Positions 36,841 through 47,900 of a stretch of 64,000 bases of DNA are shown here, piece by piece; position 1 is the stretch's first letter, and the number at the start of each line of letters is the position of its first letter. The notes under the pieces are model-generated. The model searched no databases and was not told the DNA's origin. It was given only the letters and a program-made list of their open reading frames with translations. Made by a program: the position numbers and the translations under genes. Source of the DNA: Sipunculus nudus (Eukaryota; Annelida; Sipuncula; Golfingiida; Sipunculidae); the NCBI GenBank assembly GCA_026874595.1, contig CM049312.1, positions 49,913,429 through 49,977,428 of the forward strand, given 5' to 3'.

Positions 36841-37151
36841 GGCCAAAAAAAATTAAAGGTATGGTTCTCAGGCACCGCCCGCGTCAATTTTAACCCCCCG
36901 CATCAAACATTTTTATTTTGATTTCATCATTCAAAATGATAAAATAATACAATTTCGATACCATTTCCTTTGTTATGTAGTGCTTTGACCTGTTTAGCAA
37001 GAAAAAAACCTGTCATTTACATGTTTTTCCCTGATCATATGAAATTTTATCGAAACATACAAAAAAAGGTCAAAAATAAAATTCCGCCCGCCCGCATTGA
37101 TTTCTTAAAAAAAGTGCCTGAGAACCATACCCTTTTATTTTTTTGGCCTTA
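36838..37151. mobile_element. TTA-flanked MITE (PIF/Harbinger-like), copy 1
   Basis: Inverted ends of about 35 bp start GGCCAAAAAA and contain GGTATGGTTCTCAGGCAC on both sides (36841 and 37148). TTA flanks both ends (36838-36840, 37149-37151). A 3-bp TTA duplication suggests PIF/Harbinger. The 308-bp body has no ORF of its own and is inserted in the last codons of the hAT transposase remnant. A second copy is at 48672-48964, in the opposite orientation. Confidence 0.78.
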
Positions 37152-37552
37152 CACTTGATAAATATGATACATTCAAAGTTTTTGTCTGTAAGTTGGCATC
37201 TGTCAGGTCGAAAAACTTTGCCAGCATTGCTGAAGACTCTCTCCACAGGTGCAGATGAAGCTGGAGTTGCCAAATGTGCTTTTGCTGATCTAGCTAATCC
37301 AGGGAGAGAGTCCTGATGGTCTTTCCAAAAGGCAAGTGGTTCACTGTCATCATCCATACAAGGCTGACTGGAATGGCAGGTCACCTCGCCAGTAGGGTCC
37401 AGTCGCATTTCTGTTGCTTCTGATGAGACAGTCATGAAACTGAAGAGTTTCTTTCTTTTCTTCAGGGGAGGAGATATCTGTGTTTCCAGTTGACCCTGTG
37501 TTTTTGTGCTGACACATGTTAATGATGTTAATGGCTGATTAACCTGGAGCAT
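37149..37552 (-). pseudogene. hAT transposase C-terminal (hATC dimerisation) fragment
   Basis: On the minus strand, residues about 70-134 of an open frame carry EPLAFWKDHQ, PGLARSAKAHLATPASSAP, VERVFSNAGKV and NFECIIFIKC, the ordered motifs of the hAT C-terminal dimerisation domain. The BED zinc finger and the DDE catalytic core are absent. The first 45 residues contain a lysine-rich stretch (PPLKKRKK) and match nothing I recognise. The frame runs on into the TTA-flanked MITE, which replaces the natural C-terminus; the MITE-derived tail (AKKIKGYG...) is not part of the family. The host hAT element is therefore not autonomous. Confidence 0.82.
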
Positions 37553-38033
37553 GAGCAGATGTAACCTGGGACAAACTTACTCAGCAGGACTACTCAGTGA
37601 GTAGTGTTTCCACAAGCCATTCATATAATCAGGTCTGAGGATCTGAGCAGTTTAGAACTAAGGTATAGTTTTGGTTCATCAGAACAACTCACAAAACAGG
37701 TTGAATTATTCAGTCTAGTGTCAGTTCTGTCTGAGTCTATCAGTCAAACATAGTGCTAAGATTTCTGTCTGACCTGAGGTCTCCTAATGCTGTGTTTATG
37801 GTAAGTAGATAAGCGGCTCTGTATTCAAAATAATTAAAAAAAATACATGTACTTGACTAGTACTTGAAATGTACTTGATTTTCCAAGTACATTTTTTGCA
37901 GGTACAAGTACAGTACAAGTACTGTACTTGGTAAAAAGTACCAAGTACAAGTACAGGCCAAGTACTGAAAATTGTGTACTTGAGTACAAGTACCAAGTAC
38001 AAGTACATGTACTTGACCCAAGCCTAGAAGATA
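37553..38033. repeat. hAT 5'-side interior and GTACTT/AAGTAC sub-terminal block
   Basis: 37553-37840 shows nothing coding. 37845-38015 is a dense array of AAGTAC and GTACTT, e.g. CTTGAGTACAAGTACCAAG; it mirrors 34480-34590 at the other end and is a likely transposase-binding region. Open frames here only translate the repeat. Confidence 0.7.
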
Positions 38034-38133
38034 CTCTTGTAGCCATTAGTAAGTCTTTATCAAATTTAGGGTTGCAATAGTTTTCTTATACAAAAATGGC
38101 ATTTTTTATTGTATACAAAAATGGCATTTTTTA

Positions 38134-39482
38134 TTGTATCCCCAGACAAAGTTGGGGGTACTATGTTTTCATGACGGTCCCGCCGCCGCAGCTGCATATA
38201 AATTCTGATAACTCAAAAAATATTTCATGGATCTGTACCAAACTTGGTATATGTATAGATATAGGTGAGAGGACGACGCCTATTAAAAATGAGGTCATTA
38301 CCTTTACTAGGAGAGTGTCCATGATCTTGAATAGGTCCAATTTTGGGGAAAATCACACAAATTCTTAAAAATATTTCAAGAAATCTTGCATGGATTGATC
38401 CCAAAATCAAGTTGATCAAAGATCATTGATGGGGTTGTCATGTTCCAGAAACTAGTGGCACCACCTATTATTCTTTACTTGTTTTCGTACCTTTTAATAC
38501 CCCCAAAATTGCCACTTGTAAGCATTATCAGTCAAAAACTAATTGACAGATTTCTTTTAAATTATGCATATACATAGATATGGGTTATGGGATGATGTTT
38601 ATTTAAATTGGGGTCATGACCTTTCCTATGAGAGTGGCCTTGACCTGGAATATTCCCATATTTGGTGAAATTCACACAAAATCTTTATCTCAGGAAGGGA
38701 TACTTGAAATAATCCAAAAATTAAATTGACCGAAGATCTTGGATAGCTTTGTCTTTTGCAGAAGACAAGAGGCGCCACCTTGTGTCGTTTTCTTGTTAAA
38801 ATGATGTTAACGCAATAACTTTGTAAGAATTTGAGGTACAGTCACCAAACCCACAGGTTTGATGCATCTTATCAACAGCTAGATCAAGTTCAAACATGGA
38901 TGACCTTGATGCATTTTTTCAAGGTCACAGCAGGTATTATGCTCAAATGATATTAGGGCAATAATTCAAAAAGAATTTGTGGTACAGTCACCAAACCTAC
39001 AGTTTAGATGCATCTTATCAAGGGCTAGGCCAAGTTCGAATATGGATGACCTTGATGCATTTTTCAAGGTCACAGAGGCGATAATGCTGAAATGATGCAT
39101 GGATTGGTCAAAAATTAAATTGACATAAGATCTTTAATAGCACTGTTTTCTGCAGAAGACAGGTAGCGCCACCTTATGTTGTTTTCTTGCTAAATTGATG
39201 ATGAAACGGAATAACTTTTTAAGAATTTGAGGTACAGTCACCAAACCCACAAGTTTGATGCATCTTATCAACTGCTAGATCAGTTTGAACATTCAATGAC
39301 CTTGATACATTTTTTCAAGGTCACAGCAGTGATAATGTTAAAATGAAATTACGGCAATAACTCAAAAACAATTGTTGGTACAGTCACCAAACTTACAGGT
39401 TAGATGCATCTTGTCAAGGGCTGGGGGAGGGGGTTAATCGTCTGGGGATACTATGGCACCTGTGGTGCCAAGAAATATCTAG
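38134..39482 (+). mobile_element. Family-D element (TTGTATC start, CTAG end)
   Basis: 5' end TTGTATCCCCAGACAAAGTT pairs within itself (CCAGAC/GTTGGG) before GGTACTATG. Modules with AGATATAGGTGAGAGGACG, GGTCATGACC and GGCGCCACC follow. The 3' end reads TCTGGGGATACTATGGCACC, the hairpin TGGCACCTGTGGTGCCA and AATATCTAG at 39482, then T. The TCTGG-GATACTATGG string occurs near both ends. Length 1,349 bp. Confidence 0.75.
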
Positions 39483-40048
39483 TTATTCTTAACATTTTGA
39501 AAAAAATTCTTTTATGTCAACTTGGAAAAAGAGAATTTTAGTATGTGTAAACAGATTTACCAACAGGCCACGATTGTGTCTGTATCTATAAATAGCTTGG
39601 CAGACTGCCAACTGTATAGATTTGGCAACAGGCCAAAGGTCTGTCTGGGTCTTTTTATAGCTTTGGCAGACTGCCAACTGTATCACATTATGCAACAGGT
39701 CAAGATTTCACTCAGTGCACCAAGATATAGGTCAAAGAGCTCACTCAGTGCAGCCAGGTACAGGTCAAGAGTTCAATAAATGCACACTGAGTTTGCCAGG
39801 GTTCACAAGGTCAGTTTTGCTCATTTTCCTCAAGGCTGCATGTGATCACCTCATTTGTGCCATGCCCCTCAAGGCCGCATGTGGACATCTCATGGGTGCC
39901 ATGTCCTCAAGGTTGCATGTGGATACCTCATGAATGCCTACAGGTATCCCTGAAAACTGTCAGGGCTCTTAAGTTCATTTTAGTTTCACCTTGCTAGGCT
40001 AGAGGTTTTTGTTTGAAATTTTGCATATTCATCCATCTTGGAGAGTTT
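39483..40048 (+). repeat. Family of GGCAGACTGCCAACTGT / GTCAAGAG repeats
   Basis: Diverged repeats with AGCTTTGGCAGACTGCCAAC and CAGTGCAGCCAGGTACAGG occur here and at 51720-52080, 57110-57480 and 63450-64000. The segment at 40010-40048 is the left half of the target interrupted by the family-A element. Confidence 0.65.
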
Positions 40049-43000
40049 TTAGCTCAGCTGACTATAAGTCATCTGAGCTGTAGTCGTGATCCATTGTCCG
40101 TCGTCCATCCGTCCGTCTGTCTGTCTGTCCGTCCATCCAGCCGTAGATGTGGCACGTTTGGAAACTGTAAGACCTAGTAATCCAAAATTAAGCATAATGT
40201 TAGATGTCCCCAAGATCTCATACCAAGCCGAAAACTGGGTCTTTGCGACTTCTTTCCTTTGAGAAGTTAAGGAAAAACCTCAATTTTTTATTAAAAACAT
40301 ATTTTCACACTTCAGGACTGCCTAATATCGAAACCACTTATCTGTTTTCCCGCATATTTACCATAAATATTCCTCTATATAGTTCCTATGTACATGCCAG
40401 AAATTATGTCTGTATTATATAATTTAAAAAAGTTATGGGCCCAAACATAAGGCATTTTGTAAAAAATCAGGAAAGATATTTGATTACTTAACACAAAACA
40501 TGTTAAAGCTATGGACTTTTTTTCCAGTAATATATCTTTAAATTATAAAAATGAAATTGTATACCCAAAATTAGATCAAAATCTGTTAAATTTTTAAAAA
40601 TATTAACAAAAATAAAAAATTGGTACCTTAAATTTTGCCCAACTTTGACCATGGCACGTTTTTTTCCTGTAAGCACTGTGGATCTAATTTTCACAGCATG
40701 TACAAATAAGGATTTAATCTGTTAAAATCTTAAATTTGAAAATAAAATCTGCAAAATTAGGCTAGTTATTAAATTTTTTTAAAGCTCTTGTTGTATTCCC
40801 ATACATTGTCAAGCAGTCCACTGTGGTCACTGTTGGTCATTCAGTGCAGCTCTCTATGCTCCCAAGGTTGTTGGCATAATGTTAGATGTCCCCAAGATCT
40901 CCTACCAAGCCAAAAACTGGGTCTTTGCTACTTCTTTCCTTTGAGAAATTAAGGAAAAACCTCAATTTTTTATTAAAAACCTATTTTCACACTTCAGGAC
41001 TGCCTAATATCAAAACCACTCATCTGTTTTTCCTCATATTTACAATAAATATTCCTCTATATAGTTCCTATGTACATGCTAGAAATTATGTCTGTATTGT
41101 ATAATTTAAAAAAGTTATGGGCCCAAACATAATTCATTTTGTAAAAAAACAGGAAAGATATTTGATCACTTAACACAAAACATGTTAAAGCTATGGACTT
41201 TTTTCCAGTAATATAACTTTAATTAATCAAAATTAAATTGTATACCCAAAATTAGATCAAAATCTTTTAAATTTTTTAAAATATTAACAAAAATAAAAAA
41301 TTGGTACCTTAAATTTTGCCCAACTTTGACCATGGCACGTTTTTTTCCTTTAAGTACTGTGGATTTAATTTTCACAGCATGTTTTTGTTAGCATTTTGTC
41401 TGTTAACACCAAAAATTTGAAACCAGTTGATCAAAAACTGTAGATTTTATTCAATTTTTCAAACACCATGTAACATATTGTTTACATCAAGCTAGTGTTA
41501 TGCAGTTTGCAAGAGCTCAGCTCCCCAGCTTCAGTTCCTAAAATTTGGCATACAATTAGATGTCACCAAAATCCCCTACCATGCCAAGAATTTGGTCACT
41601 AAGACTTAATACCTTCGAGATATTAATGAAAAACTTCATTTTTCCATTAAAACCCATTGTTACACTTCAAGACTGCCTAATATCAAAACCACTGATCTGA
41701 CTTTAATCATATATGATATACATATTTTTCTGTACATTCTCTATGCAAATGCCAGAAATTATGTCAGTATTGCGTAATTGTTTTAAGTTATGGACCCAAA
41801 CATAATTCACTTTGTAAAAAATCAAGAAATATATTTACTCCCTTAACAAGGTAATTGCTGAAGCTAGAGATTTTTTTGTCAGGGATGTAACATTATTTAA
41901 TCAAGATTCAATTGAATACCCAAAATTAGTTCTGGATTTTTCAAATTTTATAAGTTATTAGTATTAATATAAAATTAGTACCTTAAATTTTGCTCAACTT
42001 TGACCATGGCACGTTTGTAACCTGTGAGCACTGTTGATATAATTTTCATGTCATGCACACATAAGGATTTCAGCTTTTTAGTTTAGAAAGCTGAAAGAAA
42101 TTGGCCAAAAATTGTAGCTTTTGTTAATGTTTCTGTGAGACCATGTCAGACCTTGGCCCTCTCCAGCCCCTCTTGAGTCACCTGTATGTTGACCTTGTTG
42201 AACTTTCAGCAAAGTATGCATGCTTGGGGCGAGGCATACACTGGGGCAGCCAGGCAGCTTATGGCCAGCCACAGTTGATCCAGGTGTCCAACTCGACTCA
42301 TCTAGTAGTTTTAACCAACAACATAACAACAAACAATAAATCAATAAATTTTTATTAGTTTTTAATAACAAATTAAAGAAAAATAGAAAAGAAATATGTT
42401 AGTTTATAATAACAGAAAATTAACTTGCAGTTACTGATGATATAAGAATCTTGTATCGATGGATAAAATGTCATGTATTCCAAATAACACCATGCAGTCA
42501 CCTATGGTATTTTTCAGTTCAATTTTAATGATAAAAAAGTAAATCATATTATTCATTACTAATGATTGGGGATCATATGAAGGAAATTAATTATAGACAA
42601 AGATGCAGTTGATAATATTAATCTAGATTCCTACTGTGTCTAGTGTGTACATTGATGTGAAATTAGTCCAAAATGAATATATTACATTTATTTTTTTTAA
42701 ATATAAATAAAAGCCATAAAACCAGGTACTTATGATCATTATTTAAATGTGTTAATTTTGTATATTCTGGATTCTCAACATCATTGTTTGGTGAAAACTG
42801 AATAAATACCAGACATTGTGCAAATAATTTGCAATTGTATTTAAATACGAATATGAATATGTACTCCATTATAAAATTTCTTGCATAAAGAATGGGAATT
42901 CAGGTAAAAATGAAAGTATATGAATACCAGTGCAAATACTTTCAAAATGTATTCATGAATGCATTCATGAATATATTCTGTAATATTATTTTAATAATCA

Positions 43001-43339
43001 TTTCAGTTATATTTCATTTTAAAAAATCATAAGATTCTCTTATTGTTTTTAATAAAATTTTTTTTAATAAATAGTTAAACTCTTATATGTTCTGCTTATA
43101 AGTTATATGGCCAAGTCAAAATCTGTGTGACAGTAGTACTCCATTTGTTAATAAAATAAATTAAATCAATCCTCTTCCCTGTCTCCAAAGATACTATCAA
43201 AATCATACATAAGCTAAACAACAACATCTCATAATACGGCTTATATTTATTACCACACAAAACCAGCATGTGAATCATTTCTAAATCATATTTTCTTATT
43301 ATATATAACAGCTGAGCGCCGTGACCCATAGGTCCCTTG
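40049..43339 (+). mobile_element. Family-A element, long form with three modules
   Basis: Starts TTAGCTCAGCTGAC (40049) and ends CCATAGGTCCCTTG (43339). Internal modules begin near 40195, 40877 and 41530. The insertion is precise: left flank CATCTTGGAGAG-TTT and right flank TTTT-ATAAACCAGACAGG join to the 7-T form found empty at 43600-43628 (CATCTTGGAGAG, T7, ATAAAC). No bases are duplicated. The 3' body matches 15590-16808. Confidence 0.82.
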
Positions 43340-44350
43340 TTTTATAAACCAGACAGGTGGCACCACTTACTTTTCTGTTTTTGTAGAATAAATTAATGCC
43401 CTTTTCTCAGGAGTGGTTCGCAGTATTGGCATGAAAATGGCATATCCATAGATCTTGGACTCCTAAATCTTGTATCCAACACTGGTGGCACCATGTGCAA
43501 TAGTTTTCCTGTGGCATCCATCCATGCATGTTCTTTGGGTGAAAAATGCTCATGTCTCAGGAGTGGGTTAAGGTATTGGTCTGAAATTTGGCATGTTCAT
43601 CCATCTTGGAGAGTTTTTTTATAAACTAGACAGATGGCACCACTTACCTTTCAGTTTCTTGTGGAATAAATTAATGCCCTTTTCTCAGGAGTGATTATCA
43701 GTATCAGCCTGAAATGGTGCATATCCATAGCTCTTGGAGTCGTATATCTTGTACTCAAGTCTGGTGGTGCCATCTGCAAACATTTTCCCGTGGAGACCAT
43801 CCCTACATGTGCTTTGGGTGAAAATGGCTCATATATCAGGAGTGGGTCAAGGTATTGGTCTGAAATTTGGAATATGTTTGTACATAAAGGAAAGTTTTCT
43901 CATAAACCAGACAGGTGGCACCACTTACCTTTTCATTTTCAAAGAATAAATTAATGCCCTTTTCTCAGGAGGGATTTTCAGTATTAGCCTTAAATTGTGC
44001 ATATCCATAGACTTTAGACTCCACCAATTTGTACCCAAGACTGGTGGCACCATCTGCCATCATTTTCCCTTGGAGTCCATCCCTAAATGTGCTCTGGGTA
44101 AAAATTGCTCATATCTCAGGTGTGGATCAAGGTATTGTTCTGAAATTTGGCATGTTTATCCATCTTGGAAAGTTGTCACGTAAACCAGACAGGTGGCGGC
44201 AAATGTTTTTGTTGAATACATTATTGCACTTTTCTCAGAGTTTTGGTTGACTATAGTATGACATACCACTCAATCCATCCATCACTTCACCTGTACCAAT
44301 CTTGACTTCAGCGGAGACACATTGTCTCTTGTCAACTACTAGTTTTCTAG
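43340..44350 (+). repeat. 280-bp module array with CTAG end
   Basis: Three or more diverged units with GAATAAATTAATGCCCTTTT, CTCAGGAGTG and GGTGGCACCATC. It ends with ACATTGTCTCTTGTCAACTA and TTTTCTAG at 44350. The unit at 43600 is the empty target of the preceding element. Confidence 0.65.
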
Positions 44351-44639
44351 TTGTTTCATGCATCTGTGCACATAGCCTAACAGTGGTTTGAAGTATCTGC
44401 CTTATTTTTGTTCATGTCCATACATCTTTGATCACTTTCTTTTACACAAGACTGGTGGTGCCACTTACAATCATTTTTGTACTGTGTGCAGCCCTGTAGG
44501 CCTTGTTTATAATTAACATGAATATAACAGTCACTTAATTCAGATACCAATACAAATCTGTGATCATGAAAGGCTAACTGTTGCCACATTTCCATATGGT
44601 AGGGTTTTATAAAAATATTCTTGTAATCAATTTCAACTG
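44351..44639 (+). repeat. Family-B-type 3' end
   Basis: A GGTGGTGCCACTT module at 44453 and GCCCTGTAGGCCTTG at about 44503, then T. Confidence 0.5.
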
Positions 44640-45570
44640 AGTGCCAACACCCGTTTTGAGAACTTCAAATGACTTAGTCTGGCTATTTATAGGGCACAAA
44701 CTGTAAATGGTAGACTTAGAAACTTCTAATTGTACATCCAGGGAGTTGCTTGGCAAATCTCCTTGGCAAATTGATATGAGGTCATGGTGACCTGTATTTT
44801 CAGAATTATGGGCCGAAAACATGATTTGTAAACTGTGTTTTCATCCATCCACAAAAAACATATCTGTAAAAGATGTACGTACGTTCCATAGTGCGGAGTC
44901 CTCAAAAACTGTTTCCATAAGTACGTACGTTTTTCTTGCGGATACCCTTTCATGTGCCTCTTTTGAAACTGCAAGGACGACAGGCAGGGAGAAGGTCAAT
45001 ATGGCTCATCACACTTGGCGCCAGGCCACTGTTAGGAAAATGTAGGCATTTTTTGCCATCCGCAAAATTGATGAATTGCTCACCGATCCGTTTCGATGCT
45101 GTCCGTTTTTGCGGATACGCATGCAGAGCACGTTAAAACGTACATATGGAAAGAGTTCATCTTAAAAAGAGGGATCCGATTTTTTGCATACGAGACGTAC
45201 AAGGTTTATGGATAAATGGAAACACAGCTTTAAGCACTCAGTAAGTCAGATGGGGCACAAATTGTATCCATTTTAGCCTAGAATTTTCTTAACATGACTT
45301 TTAGGGAGATCCATAAAAAATCTGTGAAACCTATGACCTAATGTCACTGTGACCTATTTTCTGCAAGCTGTCTGAAAGAACATGATTTTAACACTCTGTT
45401 AGTCAGATTGGCACAATTGGTAGCAGCTGCATGTAGAATAAGGTCAGTGTAACCTGTATCTAAGGTGTATTGGCAAAAATTCATGATTTTGAGCACTCTT
45501 GGAGTCATTTTGAGTCAGTTGTTCAAGGCTCCATGAATTCAGCTGAGTGTCATGGCCCATGGACCACTTG
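44640..45570 (+). mobile_element. Family-G element interrupted by a MITE
   Basis: G-type modules (GGGCACAAACTGTAAATGG; GGGCACAAATTGTATCC) and terminal ATGGCCCATGGACCACTTG at 45570. The MITE 44830-45231 splits a module seen uninterrupted at 45380. Confidence 0.55.
44830..45231. mobile_element. MITE with CTGTGTTT ends
   Basis: Inverted ends AAACTGTGTTTTCAT and ATGGAAACACAGCTTT; internal ACGTACGT-rich and TGCGGATAC motifs also occur inverted. The exact target duplication is unclear (TTGTAA vs TTTAAG), so the superfamily is not assigned. Confidence 0.6.
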
Positions 45571-46076
45571 TTTTAATAAAACAGTGGTCACAAGTTCCTT
45601 ATACCTGTACACAGTTTGGGCACAGGAATGTTTTCACACTGTCATTCTCTAACAAGGATGAAATGTTTGGAACTATAATTATCATAACACAAGCAGCCTA
45701 ATTCTCATTCAGATTGCAAACTGTAATATTTTTCTTTTTTATTTTTTCTTTCCTGGGTGTACCTGTTAACTTGTACAGGGATTATAGTAGTTCCTTGTGA
45801 CCAGATCATATTCAAATGAATGAAATAAATATTCACAGCAGAGCCTTAGAAATTATAGGGCACAGGCCCCCACACTTATTCCTGGCTCTGGCTATGAAAT
45901 TCCATCCATTTATTATAGCCTCTTGAACAAACTGTATAGTTTATGTGATACATACCAGCAGACAAGGTAATGTTGCCAAAAGCTCCTGATAACAGTCATC
46001 CTAAGGCACTGATGTGAGAATATTTTTTTGTCATAGAGTAATTTTAGATCATTTATATGTATTTTATTATTTGTAG
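45571..46076. other. Intron end, no repeat family recognised
   Basis: Last 0.5 kb of the 23.9-kb intron. AT-rich, leading to a T-rich acceptor before the exon at 46077. Confidence 0.5.
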
Positions 46077-46175
46077 GGAGAGGAGGTCTTCAACACATAT
46101 GGACACCTTGCCAATGCACCGCTGCTACAGATGTATGGGTTTGCAGAAGAATTTCCTCACAACCATAATGATACA
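46077..46175 (+). CDS. SETD6: SETD6-like methyltransferase, internal exon 2 of 5 seen (end of SET domain)
   Basis: This 99-bp exon encodes 33 residues, starting [20 protein letters not shown] and ending in an Asn/His-rich stretch before DT. The NTYG motif with its tyrosine is the C-terminal SET signature that follows ADILNH in the primary sequence, and LLQMYGF is the usual continuation in SETD6/LSMT-type enzymes. The acceptor is TTTGTAG|GGAGAG and the donor ACA|GTGAGT; both flanking introns are phase 0. The exon lies 23.9 kb after the previous one, so its recognition rests on direct continuity of the SET fold (KK then GEEVFNTYG) rather than on proximity. Confidence 0.9.
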
Positions 46176-47175
46176 GTGAGTGACATCCAGCCTCACAAGC
46201 TTTTATCTATGTTTTATTGTATAACTGTCATTACATGGTTAACTTTCATTCAGTGTGTTGTGATGTAATGGAAAAGGTGCCAGATCAGATGATCTTAGGT
46301 TCCACTCCAGTTGCCTATCACTTCTGAACTACAGTAAGACTCTAAAGCAAGCTAGGTCTCATCCACATGTTTCCTTCTGCTTGCTTGGCAGTGAAAATTG
46401 ATACTGTATTAAATGCTATCTGTATATCGTGGCCCTCAAGGCCTAAAACCAAATGTGCGGGCTCTGTAGCATGCCCAGGGAGCTACCAACAGGAAGTAAA
46501 TTGTACAAGTGTTCTACATACTTTAAAGGTACTCAATACCAATAACTTTTCTTGACTGTATGGGATGTTTCCTGGCTTATACCTGGCACCTGATAAATAC
46601 AGGTGTAACTCATGCTTTGGATTAAGGTACAGGATTCCAACAAGTGATACCAAGTGATAACATTCTCTGATTTATATTCTGTGTATCCGTCATAAAGTAC
46701 AAAAAAAGTTGCTATATATTTATATACATACAGGGGTAGGTGGTGATGTGCCTTTCTGTGAAATGTATCTGTTCAAGTGGAGCATAAATGGGGCAAGGCT
46801 GAAGCACATTTACATACAATTTTTATACAGACTATTTTACAGTGATGCCTGAAAATTGCTGAAACTCATGTTAAACATATTTCCCTGTAATGGTATAAAG
46901 AAATCTGCAAAAATCTAAATAATATGGTATGTTGGCTGATACCCATATGATAAAGATACAAATATTTATACACCTCTTGCACTTTCAAAAAGGGTGAGGA
47001 TATGCTGTAAAGTGGAATATGTTCATCTGTTGTTAATGTCACCTTCCATATGTGTCTTCAAAAAGTGCCATTTACACATTTGCTGATACAGTGATAACCC
47101 AGGATGCAAAGGATCTGTGGTAATCCACTTGTGATCGCTACCTATTGTGACTTTTGACTATCATTTATGATCCAG
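46176..47175 (+). other. SETD6 intron, 1.0 kb
   Basis: The only short intron. A possible tRNA-related repeat lies at 46255-46310 (AGGTTCCACTCC resembles a B box), but no complete tRNA fold is seen. The rest is unassigned. Confidence 0.45.
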
Positions 47176-47277
47176 GTAGATCTCCCAGTGTCTGTGATAC
47201 AAGATGTTTTCCTGGAGGAATGTGGGAAGGAAAATGAGCAGTTCTTGATGGAAAAGTGGAAATATTTGATGCAGCAG
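47176..47277 (+). CDS. SETD6: SETD6-like methyltransferase, internal exon 3 of 5 seen (start of substrate-binding domain)
   Basis: This 102-bp exon encodes 34 residues beginning VDLPVSVIQDVFLEECG and ending MEKWKYLMQQ. In SETD6 this is the first helical part of the Rubisco-LSMT substrate-binding domain, after the SET and post-SET region, where a DI.MV-type strand leads into a helix ending in ..RWDFL. The acceptor is GATCCAG|GTAGAT and the donor CAG|GTAAGA, a strong consensus. It lies exactly 1,000 bp after exon 2 and keeps phase 0. Confidence 0.85.
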
Positions 47278-47433
47278 GTAAGAGTATGATATACAGTTGG
47301 TTCATACATCCTTAAAAAGTCATGATTTTCTAGGAAATTCTCAAAAGTCATTAATTTTCATTTCTAAACTGTTTAATAATATTTTGTATCAACTTTATTA
47401 TATTTATCAAAGATTTAATGACATGGCACATAG

Positions 47434-47900
47434 AATAATAATAATAATAATAATATAATAATTTATTCTTATAATGCGCACATATCCAGAATACAAGACC
47501 CTGCTGAAGGCACATCACAATAAAATATATAAATAGCAATCGCATACATTTAAAATAAATGTGAGTAATTAGTATATATTTAAGACATAATGCCAGTGTT
47601 AAGATCAATAAAATGTCATAATACTAAATACTAAAACATGGCATATAATCTACCATTTACATTAAATATTATCATAGGTTTGCCTAAAAAAATGAGTCTT
47701 CAGTGCACGTTTAAATATATTGATAGAATCTGATTTCTTTATATAATCCAATATTAAATTTGTACTATGGTAAATGTAATTCATATTAATTATTATTAAA
47801 AATGATGTCACATCTTCTTTTGCCTGTTCCTCTGCCTGAAACCACCTTAACATGTCTACACCTGGGCTTTTCTCACCTTTAGTATTCTGTTCTAACTTAT
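47434..47900 (-). repeat. (AAT)n tract and adjoining dispersed repeat
   Basis: AAT repeats at 47434-47460, then TTATAATGCGCACATATCC and AATGAGTCTTCAGTGCACG, phrases I recall from a dispersed repeat common in animal genomes. A short minus-strand frame ends ALKTHFFRQTY, reminiscent of non-LTR retrotransposon ORF2 C-termini; too short to assign. Confidence 0.4.

Larger units (their letters stand above)
34442..38034. mobile_element. hAT element with transposase remnant and 8-bp duplication
   Basis: Ends CAGGCTTGGGT (34450) and inverted ACCCAAGCCTA (to 38026). Flanks TAAGATAC (34442-34449) and GAAGATAC (38027-38034) agree at 7 of 8 bases. Joining the flanks recreates the repeat seen empty at 25045 and 63182 (AAGCTTAAG...GCCATTAGTAAG). 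Sub-terminal blocks rich in AAGTAC/GTACTT palindromes lie at 34480-34590 and 37845-38015. The 3,577-bp element holds a family-A element (34733-36624), a MITE (36841-37148) and a C-terminal transposase fragment (37149-37552). Confidence 0.88.

Noticed and set aside
37796-38046. Two 70-residue minus-strand frames rich in Tyr, Leu and Val
   Set aside because: Translation of the AAGTAC/GTACTT sub-terminal repeats of the hAT element.
14343-41104. Recurring 67-72 residue frames (MSPRSPTKPK...) in family-A copies
   Set aside because: The DNA itself is similar between copies; the copy at 4000-5883 breaks the frame and no start context, domain or codon-level constraint is visible.
46255-46330. tRNA gene or tRNA-derived SINE head
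   Set aside because: A B-box-like string is present, but no cloverleaf, anticodon stem or poly(A)/tail could be traced.
47662-47853. Retrotransposon reverse transcriptase C-terminus (ALKTHFFRQTY)
   Set aside because: Only a dozen residues resemble the family; no catalytic motifs nearby, so I list it only as a possible repeat.
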